Part shown: positions 8,150 through 17,023 of the stretch, piece by piece
Numbering within the stretch: the stretch's first letter is position 1
Layout of the letters: each line of letters starts with the position of its first letter
Origin: Gemmatimonadota bacterium
GTDB taxonomy: Bacteria; Gemmatimonadota; Gemmatimonadetes; Gemmatimonadales; GWC2-71-9
Direction of reading: 5' to 3'
NCBI GenBank assembly: GCA_003222135.1
Contig: QHUM01000049.1
Location: 1 to 61,289, forward strand
DNA length: 61,289 nucleotides
Made by a program: the position numbers and the translations under genes
The notes under the pieces: generated by a model
The model's database searches: none
What the model saw: only the letters and a program-made list of their open reading frames with translations
What the model was told of the DNA's origin: nothing

Positions 8150-9156
8150 AGCCGCTGCACGAGCTCCTTGAGGCGTTCCGCCCGGCCGGTCGGGATCACG
8201 AGCGTGTGCCCATTGGCGCGCACCACCACCATGTCTTCCACCCCCAGCACCGCGAGATGCTCGCTCTCGGACCACACGACCGAGCGTCGCACGTCGTCCC
8301 CCAAGGTCACGTTGCCCACGATCACGTTCCCGCGCGCATCCGGGCGGCGGATGCGGAGCAGCGAATCCCAGGATCCGATGTCGTCCCACTGGAACGCCCC
8401 CGCGACCACGGCGAGCCGTTTGGTGCGCTCCAGCACCGCCACGTCGACGGCGACGGGCTGCGCGGCGCCGAAGAACCCCGCGACGTCCCCCGCCGACAGT
8501 TTGGGCCACGCGCTCTTCAGCTCGCGTGCGTAGGCGCCTGCCTCGCCCAGGAAGCGCGCCACGCCCCACGCGAAGAGGCCCGTGTTCCAGAGCGCGCCCC
8601 GTCGCCGCAGCAACGCCGCCCGGGCGGCGCTCGGCTTTTCGACGAAGCGCCGCACGGCGCGGGCGCTGCCCAGCGGTTTGCCCGGGACGATGTACCCGTA
8701 GCCAGTTTCGTTGCGGGTCGGCGGGACGCCGACCGTGACGAGGACGTCGTACTCCTCCGCGACGCCGAGCGCGTTGCGGGCGGCCGAGCGGAAGGCGCGG
8801 TCGTCGCCCACCGCCCAGTCGGCGTGCAGCGACAGCATCTGGGCGCCGGGGTCGCGCTGCGAGATCCACTGCGCCGCCCACGCGAGCGCCGGGGCGGTCG
8901 ACGCGGCGCGCGGCTCGGCCAGAATCTGAGGCCGCGGGATCTGCGGCACCGCGGCGGCGACCTGGTCCACCAGGAACGGCCCGGTGAGGATGAGCACCCG
9001 CTCGGCCGGCACGAGCCCCTCGAGGCGCTCCACCGCCTGGACCAGGAGGGGCCGGTCTCCCACCAGCGGCAGGAGCTGTTTGGGCCGCTGCGGCGTCGAC
9101 AGCGGCCAGAAGCGGGTGCCCGAGCCACCCGCGAGGATGGCGGCCCAGGTGCTCAC
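8146..9156 (-). CDS. manC: Mannose-1-phosphate guanylyltransferase
   Basis: Makes GDP-mannose from mannose-1-phosphate and GTP for surface glycans. The 336-residue protein starts with the nucleotidyltransferase signature AAILAGGSGTRFWPLS followed by PKQLLPL, and has the conserved FVEKPS and WNTGLFAW segments (GALWNTGLFAWGVARFL). Length fits the short, single-domain GMP form without a fused isomerase. The GTG start at 9156 overlaps the TGA of the upstream response regulator, and its own TGA overlaps the GTG of the GlmU-like gene, so the three are tightly coupled. The C-terminal LKELVQRL is typical of the family. Confidence 0.9.
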   Translation of the reverse strand: MSTWAAILAGGSGTRFWPLSTPQRPKQLLPLVGDRPLLVQAVERLEGLVPAERVLILTGPFLVDQVAAAVPQIPRPQILAEPRAASTAPALAWAAQWISQRDPGAQMLSLHADWAVGDDRAFRSAARNALGVAEEYDVLVTVGVPPTRNETGYGYIVPGKPLGSARAVRRFVEKPSAARAALLRRRGALWNTGLFAWGVARFLGEAGAYARELKSAWPKLSAGDVAGFFGAAQPVAVDVAVLERTKRLAVVAGAFQWDDIGSWDSLLRIRRPDARGNVIVGNVTLGDDVRRSVVWSESEHLAVLGVEDMVVVRANGHTLVIPTGRAERLKELVQRL

Positions 9157-9578
9157 CGCGACTCGTCCAGCGATCGGGGTGGAGGCGAGGGCGGGGGAGA
9201 ATCTCCCAGCAGCCGGGCGATGCGGGCGACGAGCTTGGTGGGGCTGAACGGCTTGGTGAGCAGCGCGGACCCGAGCTCCTGGGCCTCGTCCAGCACTCGA
9301 TCCTCACCCTCGGCGGTCAGGACGATGACCGGCAGGCTCCGCGTCGCGGCGGCGCCCCGCAGGTCCCGCAGCAGGTCCAAGCCCGAGCCGTCGGGGAGGT
9401 GGAGGTCGAGCAGCAGCGCGTCGACCGGCGCGCGCAGGTCGGCGAGCACGCTGCGCGCCTGACCGAGCGTGCGGGCGAGGCTCACCCGGTAGCCGACGTG
9501 CTCGAGGTGTGGTCGGAGCAGGAGCCCGATGTGCGGCTCGTCATCCACGACGAGAAGGTGCCGCGGTGCGGCTGCCAC
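9153..9578 (-). CDS. Single-domain response regulator (receiver protein)
   Basis: A 141-residue CheY-like receiver without an output domain. Visible features are the acidic pair in LLVVDDEPHIG, the phospho-acceptor Asp in ALLLDLHLPDGSGLDLL, the Thr in VIVLTAEGEDRV, and the Lys in LLTKPFSPTKLV. A short Pro/Ser-rich tail follows. The GTG start lies 15 bp after the Roadblock gene's stop, and its TGA overlaps the manC start. No histidine kinase is adjacent on this strand; its position with a Roadblock/LC7 protein suggests control of a small GTPase or polarity system, an inference only. Confidence 0.85.
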   Translation of the reverse strand: MAAAPRHLLVVDDEPHIGLLLRPHLEHVGYRVSLARTLGQARSVLADLRAPVDALLLDLHLPDGSGLDLLRDLRGAAATRSLPVIVLTAEGEDRVLDEAQELGSALLTKPFSPTKLVARIARLLGDSPPPSPPPRSLDESR

Positions 9579-9593
9579 GCCGGCGGCTCCCGC

Positions 9594-9947
9594 TCAGAGC
9601 AGGCCGGCGATGGCCGAGCGGTGGCGGCGCAGGTCGTACAGCAGCCCGCCTACGTTGGTGGACGGCTGCAGCAGCACGACGAGCACGGCTTCGGCGTTGA
9701 GCACGGAGACGACCGCGAGCCCCGCGCCGAACTCGAGCACCCCGGCGCCGAATTCCCCGCGCCGCGCCGCCTCGCCGAGCTGCGTCATGCCGTTGATCAC
9801 CGATGGCAGGAGGGCGGCGACGTTCTCGGGATCCACGCCGTTCTTGGCGTGCGAGTCGATCGGCAGGCCGTCACGGCCGACCACCACCACGGCATCCACG
9901 CCGGGACGCCGGCTGAGCGCCTCGACCACTTCCCGGATCGTCGCCAT
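9594..9947 (-). CDS. Roadblock/LC7 domain protein (MglB-like)
   Basis: A 117-residue stand-alone Roadblock/LC7 domain. The pattern is an amphipathic first helix (MATIREVVEALSRRPGVDAVVVVGRDGLPID), a central helix (VINGMTQLGEAARRGEFG) and beta strands (LEFGAGLAVVSVLNAEAVLVVLL). Bacterial members such as MglB act as GTPase-activating partners of small Ras-like GTPases in motility and polarity, or sit in sensor complexes. No GTPase gene is present here. It is the first gene of the leftward cluster and has a good promoter whose -10 box is only 9 nt from the ATG. Confidence 0.85.
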   Translation of the reverse strand: MATIREVVEALSRRPGVDAVVVVGRDGLPIDSHAKNGVDPENVAALLPSVINGMTQLGEAARRGEFGAGVLEFGAGLAVVSVLNAEAVLVVLLQPSTNVGGLLYDLRRHRSAIAGLL

Positions 9948-9956
9948 ACGGCGGCC

Positions 9957-9985
9957 AACCTAGGAGTGGGCGCGAGCGAAGTCAA
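9957..9985 (-). promoter_or_regulatory. Sigma-70-type promoter of the Roadblock gene
   Basis: Reading leftward, TTGACT (9985-9980) and TAGGTT (9962-9957) are separated by 17 bp. The -10 box ends 9 nt before the ATG at 9947, so the transcript would start within a few bases of the start codon. It is back-to-back with the promoter of the lipoprotein gene. Confidence 0.7.
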
Positions 9986-9999
9986 GCAGCGATCGCGGG

Positions 10000-10029
10000 T
10001 TGACCCACTCGGACGGCGTCCAGTATCTT
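10000..10029 (+). promoter_or_regulatory. Sigma-70-type promoter of the lipoprotein/serS cluster
   Basis: TTGACC (10000-10005) and TATCTT (10024-10029) are separated by 18 bp. The ATG chosen for the downstream lipoprotein is at 10042, leaving a 5' leader of only about five bases. Confidence 0.65.
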
Positions 10030-10041
10030 CTCCGGCACCGC

Positions 10042-10623
10042 ATGTCTCGCCGCTGCTCGTGGTTCGCGTCTAGCGTCGCCGTCACCGGGCTCGTCGTGCT
10101 CGCTGCCGCGTGCAGCAACACCACGGGATTGCCGGCCGCCGGCATCACCAACGTGGTCGACACCACGTCCCTGTTCGCGCTGTTCGGCACGCCGATCGCG
10201 ACGCCGTCGGCGTACGATCTCAACGGCCGGCTCACCGGCCATCCCTTGGTACGGACCGATCAGGCGTCGGCGTTCGACTTCGCCTTCAATTTCGATTCGT
10301 TGCGGCGACCGGTGCTGCTTCCGACCGGCGCGGTCGGGCTGGGACAATCCTCCGGGCTGCAACAGGCGAGCGTGCCGTTCGACTCGATCAAGGTGGCGCC
10401 GACCGGCGGCTACGTGTTGGACCGGGGGCTGGTGGTAGACTCCGGGGCCGTCGTGATCGTGCGGTCGCGCCCCACCGGCTGCCTCTTCGGCGTCACGGTG
10501 TTCACATACGCGAAGTTGGTGGTCGTCGCCATCGACACGACGGTGCGACGCATCGACTTCCGGATCCTGGTGGACCAAAACTGCGGCTACCGCGGTCTCG
10601 AGCCGGGCATCCCGACGCAGTAA
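10042..10623 (+). CDS. Putative lipoprotein of unknown function
   Basis: A 193-residue protein with a lipoprotein signal peptide: basic start (MSRRCSWF), hydrophobic stretch (VAVTGLVVLAAAC) and lipobox LAAAC, with the lipidated Cys about residue 22. The mature part has beta-strand character and no recognised domain. ATG 10042 is preferred to 10000 because the latter lies on the promoter's -35 box and adds residues not typical of a signal peptide. It precedes serS by 4 bp but shares no obvious function with it. Proteins of this kind are common in Gemmatimonadota-like genomes. Confidence 0.75.
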   Translation: MSRRCSWFASSVAVTGLVVLAAACSNTTGLPAAGITNVVDTTSLFALFGTPIATPSAYDLNGRLTGHPLVRTDQASAFDFAFNFDSLRRPVLLPTGAVGLGQSSGLQQASVPFDSIKVAPTGGYVLDRGLVVDSGAVVIVRSRPTGCLFGVTVFTYAKLVVVAIDTTVRRIDFRILVDQNCGYRGLEPGIPTQ

Positions 10624-10627
10624 TGCG

Positions 10628-11914
10628 GTGATCGACCTCAAGTTGCTGCGCGCCTCGCCCGACCAGGTGCGGGCCGCGCTCGCGCGCCGCGGCGACGCGA
10701 GCATTACGCGGTTGCTCGACGAGCTCGAAGCACTCGACATCCGCCGCCGCGCGCTCACGGGGCAGCTGGACCAGCTCAAGGCCGAGCGCAACGCCGCCGC
10801 GCAGGTCGACGCGCGACTCATGAAGGAGAAGGGCGAGCTGCCGGCCGACGTTCGGGCGCAGCGTAAGCAGCTGGGCGAGCGCATCGCGGGGCTCGACGTC
10901 GAGCTGCGCAACCTCGAGATCGAGCTCGAGCGCAAGGCGTTGTTCGTCCCGAACCTGCCGCTCCCCGAGTCGCCGGACGGGGACGCCAGTCACAACAAGA
11001 TCGTGCGCACTTGGGGCGAGCCGGCGCCGGCCGGCGGGCCGCCGCACTGGGAGATCGCCGAGTCGCTCGGCATCCTCGACCTGGTGCGGGGTGCCAAGCT
11101 GGCCGGCTCGGGGTTTCCGGTATTCGTCGGGGCTGGTGCGCGGCTGGTGCGCGCGCTGATCAACTTCATGTTGGACCTGCACACGCGCGAGCACGGGTAC
11201 GTGGAAGTCGAGCCGCCCTTGCTGGCGCGGCGCGAGATCATGACCGGCACGGGGCAGCTGCCGAAGTTCGCCGACGACGCCTACCGCACCGAGCCGGACG
11301 ACCTGTTCCTCATTCCCACGGCGGAAGTGCCCGTCACCAACCTGCTGCGCGACGAGATCGTGGACGGCGCGACGCTGCCGCGCGGCTACGTCGCGTACAC
11401 GCCGTGCTTCCGCCGCGAGGCGGGCGCCGCGGGCAAGGACACGCGCGGGCTGCTGCGGGTGCATCAGTTCGACAAAGTGGAGCTCGTACAGTTCAGCCGT
11501 GCCGCGACCTCGGCGACGGAGCACGAGCGACTCACGGGTCACGCCGAGGAAGTGCTGCGACGCCTCGAGCTCCCCTATCGGGTCGTGCTGCTCGCGGCGG
11601 GGGACTTGGGGTTCGCCAGCGCGAAAACCTACGATCTCGAGGTGTGGGCGCCGGGGGTGAGCGCGTGGCTCGAGTGCTCGAGCTCGAGCAGCTTCACCGA
11701 TTTCCAGGCGCGGCGCGCCAACATCCGCTGCCGGCCGCAGCCCGGGGGCAAGCCCGAGTTCGTGCACACGCTGAACGCCTCCGGTGTGGCCCTGCCGCGC
11801 ACCATCGCCGCGCTCCTCGAGACGCACCGGCAGCCGGACGGCGCCGTGGTCCTTCCCCCGGCGCTCGCGCCCTACGTGGGGACCGAGCGCCTCGCGGCGG
11901 CCGGTGGCGGGTAA
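10628..11914 (+). CDS. serS: Seryl-tRNA synthetase
   Basis: Charges tRNA-Ser, and also tRNA-Sec, with serine. The 428-residue length fits the class II family. The N-terminal arm is a long coiled coil (about residues 30-100, LDQLKAERNAAAQ). The catalytic part shows motif 2 in YTPCFRREAGAAGKDTRGL and motif 3 in ALPRTIAALLETHR, with LIPTAEVPVTNL in between. The GTG start lies 4 bp after the lipoprotein gene; its stop overlaps the next gene's start. A selenocysteine tRNA is encoded at 36103, which this enzyme would serylate before conversion. Confidence 0.95.
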   Translation: MIDLKLLRASPDQVRAALARRGDASITRLLDELEALDIRRRALTGQLDQLKAERNAAAQVDARLMKEKGELPADVRAQRKQLGERIAGLDVELRNLEIELERKALFVPNLPLPESPDGDASHNKIVRTWGEPAPAGGPPHWEIAESLGILDLVRGAKLAGSGFPVFVGAGARLVRALINFMLDLHTREHGYVEVEPPLLARREIMTGTGQLPKFADDAYRTEPDDLFLIPTAEVPVTNLLRDEIVDGATLPRGYVAYTPCFRREAGAAGKDTRGLLRVHQFDKVELVQFSRAATSATEHERLTGHAEEVLRRLELPYRVVLLAAGDLGFASAKTYDLEVWAPGVSAWLECSSSSSFTDFQARRANIRCRPQPGGKPEFVHTLNASGVALPRTIAALLETHRQPDGAVVLPPALAPYVGTERLAAAGGG

Positions 11915-13076
11915 CGGGGCCCCGCGGCGTGCCGGGCCGCGCGCGGTGGTCGCGCTGGCGTTGCTGCTGGGTGGCATCACCGTGGCGTACGGCTGGGTGG
12001 TGGCCCGGCACCTGCGGGATGACGCTCGTGACACCAGCCGGCTGCTGGGGCGTGTGTTCGCCGGCTTGAACGACCCCCGGCCCGATGCGGCCACGAACGC
12101 GCTCCTGGATCTCGCGGCCCAGGTTCGCTCGCTCGGCATCCCGATCGCCGTCACCGACGCCGCGGGACACGTGACCGCCACGGCCAACGCACCACCGGGG
12201 GTGGACGCGGACAGCGTGGCGTTGCGTCACTGGATCGCCGGGCTCGACGGCGTGAACGCGCCGATCGTCCAGCCCGGCGTCGGCACGATTCACTATGGCC
12301 CGCTCCCGGCCGCGCGCCGCTTCACGGTCCTGGCGGTACTGGAGGGAGCCGTCTTTCTGAGTCTCGCCCTGTTGGCGGTGTGGGCGTACCGCTCGCAGGT
12401 CGCGGCAGCGCGGGACCGGCTGTGGGTCGCGATGGCGCGCGAATCCGCACACCAGCTCGGCACGCCGTTGATGAGCCTCACGGGATGGATTGCCTACTTA
12501 CGGGAAAACCCGGGTACACCACTGAATGAGCTGGCCGATCATCTTGAAGCTGATGCGGAGCGTCTCGAGCGAGTCGCGAAACGGTTCGAGCGGATCGGCC
12601 GTCCGGCGCGCCGCGAGCCGGTCGGCCTGGGCGCCGTCGCGGAGCGGGTGGTGAGCTATTTCCGGCCGCGGCTGCCGACCCTCGCGAGCCCGGTGACCCT
12701 GGCGCTCGAGGCGGCCGGGCCGGGACCGACCGCGCTCGGCGATCCGGTGCTCATCGAGTGGGCGGTCGAGGCGGTGATCAAGAACGCGATCGATGCGCTC
12801 TCGGGGCGAGGTGGCCGCATCGACGTCACCGTGGACGCGGTCGGGACGGCCGCACGCGTGAGCGTGCGCGACGATGGCCCCGGCTTGTCGGCCGAGGTCC
12901 GCGCCCGGCTGTTCGAGCCGGGGACGTCCACCAAGGCCGGCGGATGGGGGATCGGCCTCGCCCTCGCACGGCGGATCGTCGAGCAGCAGCACGGCGGGCG
13001 GGTGTCGTATCACCCCGGGGCCGCTGGGTCGGGGAGCCTCTTCGTGCTGGAATTTCCCTTGGGGAGCGCGACGTGA
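11904..13076 (+). CDS. Membrane-bound sensor histidine kinase
   Basis: A 390-residue kinase with two transmembrane helices (about residues 13-33 and 130-152) flanking a short extracytoplasmic sensor region. The H box is ESAHQLGTPLMSL, the N box VIKNAIDALSGRGG, G1 DDGPGL and G2 GGWGIGLALARRIVEQQHGG. A good ATP-binding domain and a short dimerisation helix are therefore present. GTG at 11904 overlaps serS by 11 bp and gives a basic N-terminus before the first helix. No cognate regulator is adjacent; the next gene is a helicase. Confidence 0.9.
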   Translation: MAGNGAPRRAGPRAVVALALLLGGITVAYGWVVARHLRDDARDTSRLLGRVFAGLNDPRPDAATNALLDLAAQVRSLGIPIAVTDAAGHVTATANAPPGVDADSVALRHWIAGLDGVNAPIVQPGVGTIHYGPLPAARRFTVLAVLEGAVFLSLALLAVWAYRSQVAAARDRLWVAMARESAHQLGTPLMSLTGWIAYLRENPGTPLNELADHLEADAERLERVAKRFERIGRPARREPVGLGAVAERVVSYFRPRLPTLASPVTLALEAAGPGPTALGDPVLIEWAVEAVIKNAIDALSGRGGRIDVTVDAVGTAARVSVRDDGPGLSAEVRARLFEPGTSTKAGGWGIGLALARRIVEQQHGGRVSYHPGAAGSGSLFVLEFPLGSAT

Positions 13077-13086
13077 GGGCCCGGAT

Positions 13087-15336
13087 GTGAGCCTGCCCCT
13101 CAATCCCGCCCAGGACGCCGCCGTCCGACACGCGGGCGGCCCGCTGCTTGTGCTCGCGGGCGCGGGCTCCGGGAAGACCCGCGTCCTCACCGCGCGGATC
13201 GCTCATCTGATCCAGCAGCGGGGTGTCGCTCCGCAGAAAATCTTCGCCGTCACGTTCACCAACAAAGCCGCCGGCGAGATGCGCTCCCGCGTCGCGGCCT
13301 TGCTTGGCGCGGACCCGAAGGGGCTGTGGATCGGCACCTTCCACTCGCTCTCTGCGCGGCTGCTGCGGCGCGAGGCCGCCGCCTTGGGGTTCGGGCCGAA
13401 TTTCACGATCTACGACCAGGACGACTCCGAGTCGTTCATCAAACGCCTGCTCGAGCAGCGCGGCCTCTCGCCCAAGGCGAACCCGCCACGCGCGATCCAC
13501 GCCGTGATCTCGAGCGCCAAGAACCACATGCTCCTTCCGGAGGAGCTCGGGGCCCAGGCCGAGAGTTCCCTGGAGCGCGTCGCCGCGGACATCTACGCGA
13601 CGCTCGGTCCGGCGCTGCGCCAGGCGAACGCCATGGACTTCGACGACCTGCTCCTGCACCCGCTCACCCTGTTTCGGGAGCACCCCGAGCGGCTCGCCTA
13701 CTGGCAGCGGCGATTCGAGCACGTGCTCGTTGACGAATTCCAGGATACCAACGCCGCGCAGTATCGCCTGGTGAAGCTGCTGGCGGCTCAGCACACGAAC
13801 CTCTGCGTGGTGGGCGACGACGATCAGGCGATCTACGGCTGGCGCGGAGCCGACGTGCGACACATGCTGTCGTTCCAGCAGGACTTCCCCGGCGCGACGC
13901 TCATCAAGCTGGAGCAGAATTATCGCTCCACCCAGGTGATCCTCGACGCCGCGAACGGGGTGATCGCCGAAAATGCTCGCCGGCTCGGCAAAACGCTCTT
14001 TACGGCCACGCCGGGCGGCGAGCCCGTGACGCTGCTCACGGCGGCCGACGAGCGCGACGAGGCCGAATGGCTCGCCGCGGAGCTGGCGCGGCGCGCCGCC
14101 GAGGCCGGCGTCCTCTACGAAGGCATGGCGATCCTGTACCGCACCAACGCCCAGTCACGCCCGCTCGAGGAAGCGTTCCGGTTCCGGGGGATCCCCTACC
14201 GGCTGGTCGGGGCGGTGAGCTTCTACGAGCGGCGCGAGGTGAAGGACGTGCTCGCCTATCTGCGACTCATCGCGAACCCGGCCGACGACGAGGCATTCGT
14301 ACGGATCGTGAACGTGCCGCGGCGCGGCATCGGGGACGCCTCGCTCTCCCAGCTGCTCCGGACGGCGGCCCAGTGGGGGCGGCCGCTGCTCGACACCGCT
14401 CGCGCGGCCGAGCGGATCGGGGATCTCCGTCCCAACGTGCGGGACGCGTTCCAGGCGGTGGCCCGCCTGCTCGATGAGCTGCGGGCGCGCATCGGGGGCG
14501 CGGATCCGGCCACTGCGCTCGAGCAGGTGATCGCCGCGGTGGAGTACGGCCAGTACCTCGCCGACGAGGGACCCGAAGGGATTGAGCGCGTGGAAAACGT
14601 CCAGGAGCTGATCGCCGGGGCAGCGGCGTGGGCCGAGACGGCGGCTGAAGACGCGGAGGAGGCCGGGGATGAGGCCGGGGAAGAAGGCGGGGGAAAGGCG
14701 GCGTCGCTGATCGAGCGGTATCTCACTCAGGCCGCGCTCGTGACGTCCGCGGATCAGGGCAGCGGCGATCCGACGGGCGTGACACTCATGACCGTGCACA
14801 TGGCCAAGGGGCTCGAGTGGCCGGTGGTGACGCTCGCCGGGCTCGAGGATGGGCTGTTCCCTCTGGCGCGGGCGGCGGGTGAGCCGGGCGGGCTCGAGGA
14901 GGAGCGTCGGTTGTGTTACGTGGGGCTCACGCGGGCGCGCGAAAAACTGTATCTCTCATGGGCGCGGACTCGCTACCGCAACGGTCGACTCGAGCTGTCG
15001 GAGTCGTCCCGCTTTCTCGAGGCGCTGCCCCCGGCGGTGGTGGAAGAGCGGGGCACGACCCCGCAGTGGGACCGGACGCGGCGCTCGGCGGGTGGGCGCG
15101 GGCGGCGCGCGGCGCCCGCGGAGATCCAGTGGGTGGAAGAGGTGTCGCAGGACGCGCCCCGCTACGCCGCCGGCGAGCGGGTGCGGCACCGCAAGTTCGG
15201 CAGCGGCGTGGTCCGCGCCGTCTCCGGCACCGGGCGTGAGCTGAAGGTCATGGTGGAATTCGACGACGCTGAGATCGGCACCAAGCAGCTGCTCGTGGCC
15301 TACGCGGGTCTCGAGCGCGAGTGGGAGAGCGCATGA
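13087..15336 (+). CDS. ATP-dependent 3'-5' DNA helicase, UvrD/PcrA family
   Basis: A superfamily 1A helicase of 749 residues used in repair and replication-fork maintenance. Motifs in order: Q motif LNPAQDAAV, Walker A AGAGSGKTRVL, TFTNKAAGEM, motif II VLVDEFQDTN, motif III GDDDQAIYGWRGA, motif IV QNYRST, motif V TVHMAKGLEWPVV, motif VI YVGLTRAREKLYL. The C-terminal tail (GERVRHRKFGSGVV) is the Tudor-like segment of PcrA that contacts RNA polymerase. GTG 13087 starts just before the Q motif. Its TGA overlaps the gatC ATG. Confidence 0.92.
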   Translation: MSLPLNPAQDAAVRHAGGPLLVLAGAGSGKTRVLTARIAHLIQQRGVAPQKIFAVTFTNKAAGEMRSRVAALLGADPKGLWIGTFHSLSARLLRREAAALGFGPNFTIYDQDDSESFIKRLLEQRGLSPKANPPRAIHAVISSAKNHMLLPEELGAQAESSLERVAADIYATLGPALRQANAMDFDDLLLHPLTLFREHPERLAYWQRRFEHVLVDEFQDTNAAQYRLVKLLAAQHTNLCVVGDDDQAIYGWRGADVRHMLSFQQDFPGATLIKLEQNYRSTQVILDAANGVIAENARRLGKTLFTATPGGEPVTLLTAADERDEAEWLAAELARRAAEAGVLYEGMAILYRTNAQSRPLEEAFRFRGIPYRLVGAVSFYERREVKDVLAYLRLIANPADDEAFVRIVNVPRRGIGDASLSQLLRTAAQWGRPLLDTARAAERIGDLRPNVRDAFQAVARLLDELRARIGGADPATALEQVIAAVEYGQYLADEGPEGIERVENVQELIAGAAAWAETAAEDAEEAGDEAGEEGGGKAASLIERYLTQAALVTSADQGSGDPTGVTLMTVHMAKGLEWPVVTLAGLEDGLFPLARAAGEPGGLEEERRLCYVGLTRAREKLYLSWARTRYRNGRLELSESSRFLEALPPAVVEERGTTPQWDRTRRSAGGRGRRAAPAEIQWVEEVSQDAPRYAAGERVRHRKFGSGVVRAVSGTGRELKVMVEFDDAEIGTKQLLVAYAGLEREWESA

Positions 15337-15638
15337 GCGTCACGGATGAAGACGTACTGAAGATCGCACGGCTGGCGGAGCTCGACGTGGACGAGGAGAC
15401 GCTGCCCGTGCTCACGGAACAGATGTCGCGCATCCTTGAGTTCGTGGCCCAGATCAGCGCCGTGCCGGCGAGCGAGAGCGCCAAGCCGTTCGTGCCGGGC
15501 CCGGATGCCGTGCGGTTCCGCCCCGACGAGGTCAAGCCCTGGCCGCTCGCGTTCGGGCCCAGCGAGTTCGCCCCCGCGTTCAAAGCGGGATTCTTCGTCG
15601 TGCCCAAGCTCGGCCAGTTCGAGGAGCCGGAGGCGTGA
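15333..15638 (+). CDS. gatC: Asp/Glu-tRNA amidotransferase subunit C
   Basis: Small 101-residue subunit that stabilises GatA-GatB in the amidotransferase converting Glu-tRNA(Gln) and Asp-tRNA(Asn). The family pattern is visible: VLKIARLAELDVDEE near the start, ILEFVAQI in the middle and, near the end, the motif around FVVPKL. ATG 15333 sits in an ATGA overlap with the helicase stop. Its own TGA overlaps the GTG of gatA, so gatCAB is one translationally coupled unit. Confidence 0.93.
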   Translation: MSVTDEDVLKIARLAELDVDEETLPVLTEQMSRILEFVAQISAVPASESAKPFVPGPDAVRFRPDEVKPWPLAFGPSEFAPAFKAGFFVVPKLGQFEEPEA

Positions 15639-17023
15639 GCGATCCCGGCGAGGCGCTCGCGAGTGCCAAGGCGGCGGCCGATCGGATCGTCCGGGCCAAG
15701 CGCCTCAACGCCTGCCTCACGCCGCCGAAGGAGCTGCGGCAGTCCCTCACGAAACAGGCTCAGGCCGCGCACCCCTCGGGAGTGCTGTACGGGATGCCGG
15801 TCGCGGTCAAGGACAACATCTGCACCCTCGAGTTCACGACCACCTGCGGCTCGAGGATCCTGGAGGGCTACCGCTCGCCGTACGAGGCCACCGCGGTGGC
15901 GAAGCTCAAGGCGGCCGGGGCACTGATCGCCGGAAAGACCAACTGCGACGAGTTCGGGATGGGGTCCTCCACCGAGCACTCGACGTACGGCCGGACGCTG
16001 CACCCCTTCGACAAGACACGCGTGCCGGGCGGCTCGTCGGGTGGTTCGGCGGCACTCGTGGCCGCGGGGGCCGTGCCGGCCGGTCTCGGCTCGGAAACCG
16101 GCGGCTCGGTGCGCCAACCCGCTTCGTTCTGCGGGATCGTCGGCATCAAGCCGACGTACGGCCGCGTGTCCCGCTCCGGGCTCGTGGCGTTCGGCTCGTC
16201 GCTCGATCAGATCGGCGTCTTCGGCCGGAGCGTGCACGACGCGGCACGCGTGTTGTCCGTGATCAGCGGGCGAGACCCCAGAGACTCGACGTGCGAGGCG
16301 CGCGACTCGCTGCGTCTCCCCACGGTCCCCGAATCGCTCCAGGGATTCGTGATTGGCATCCCGAAGGAATATTTTCCGCCGGACCTGGCTCCCGCCGTGC
16401 GACGCGCCTGCGACCGCGCGATCCGGCTCCTGAAGGAGCTGGGCGCGGCGGTGCGCGAGGTATCGCTGCCGCACACCCAGTACGCCGTGCCGACCTATTA
16501 CATCATCGCCCCGGCGGAGGCGTCGTCCAATCTGGCGCGCTACGACGGCGCGCGCTACGGGCCGCGCTTCGACGGCGCGCGCGACGTGCGCGCGCTGTAC
16601 CGCACCACGCGGGGCGAGGGGTTCGGGCCCGAGGTGCGCCGGCGCATCCTCGTCGGGACATACGTACTGTCGTCGGGCTATTACGATGCCTACTATCGCC
16701 GGGCGCAGCAGATGCGGGCGTTGATCGCCCAGGACTTCCGGAACGTGTTCGACCGCGGCGTCGACCTCCTGTTCACGCCGACCACCCCCACGCCGGCCTT
16801 CAAGGCGGGCGAGAAGCTCGCGGACCCGGTCGCCATGTACCTGTCGGACATCTTCGTCGTGACCGCGAACCTCGCCGGCTTGCCGGCGATGTCCCTCCCC
16901 ATCGGCCGCGTCAAGGGACTCCCGATCGGCGGGCAGCTCATCGGCCAGGCATTCCTCGAGGATGAAATGATCGAAGCGGCGTACGCGCTCGAGCGCGTGG
17001 TGCCTGCGGCGCAGGACGCGTGA
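15635..17023 (+). CDS. gatA: Asp/Glu-tRNA amidotransferase subunit A
   Basis: The glutaminase subunit that releases ammonia for tRNA-dependent amidation. The 462-residue protein shows the amidase signature Ser-cisSer-Lys: Lys in VAVKDNIC, Ser in GGSSGGSAALVAAG, and Ser in SETGGSVRQPASFCG, followed by GIKPTYGRVSRSG. Its presence indicates that Gln-tRNA and/or Asn-tRNA are made by the indirect route in this organism. GTG start overlaps gatC; the stop overlaps gatB (GTGA). Confidence 0.95.
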   Translation: MSDPGEALASAKAAADRIVRAKRLNACLTPPKELRQSLTKQAQAAHPSGVLYGMPVAVKDNICTLEFTTTCGSRILEGYRSPYEATAVAKLKAAGALIAGKTNCDEFGMGSSTEHSTYGRTLHPFDKTRVPGGSSGGSAALVAAGAVPAGLGSETGGSVRQPASFCGIVGIKPTYGRVSRSGLVAFGSSLDQIGVFGRSVHDAARVLSVISGRDPRDSTCEARDSLRLPTVPESLQGFVIGIPKEYFPPDLAPAVRRACDRAIRLLKELGAAVREVSLPHTQYAVPTYYIIAPAEASSNLARYDGARYGPRFDGARDVRALYRTTRGEGFGPEVRRRILVGTYVLSSGYYDAYYRRAQQMRALIAQDFRNVFDRGVDLLFTPTTPTPAFKAGEKLADPVAMYLSDIFVVTANLAGLPAMSLPIGRVKGLPIGGQLIGQAFLEDEMIEAAYALERVVPAAQDA

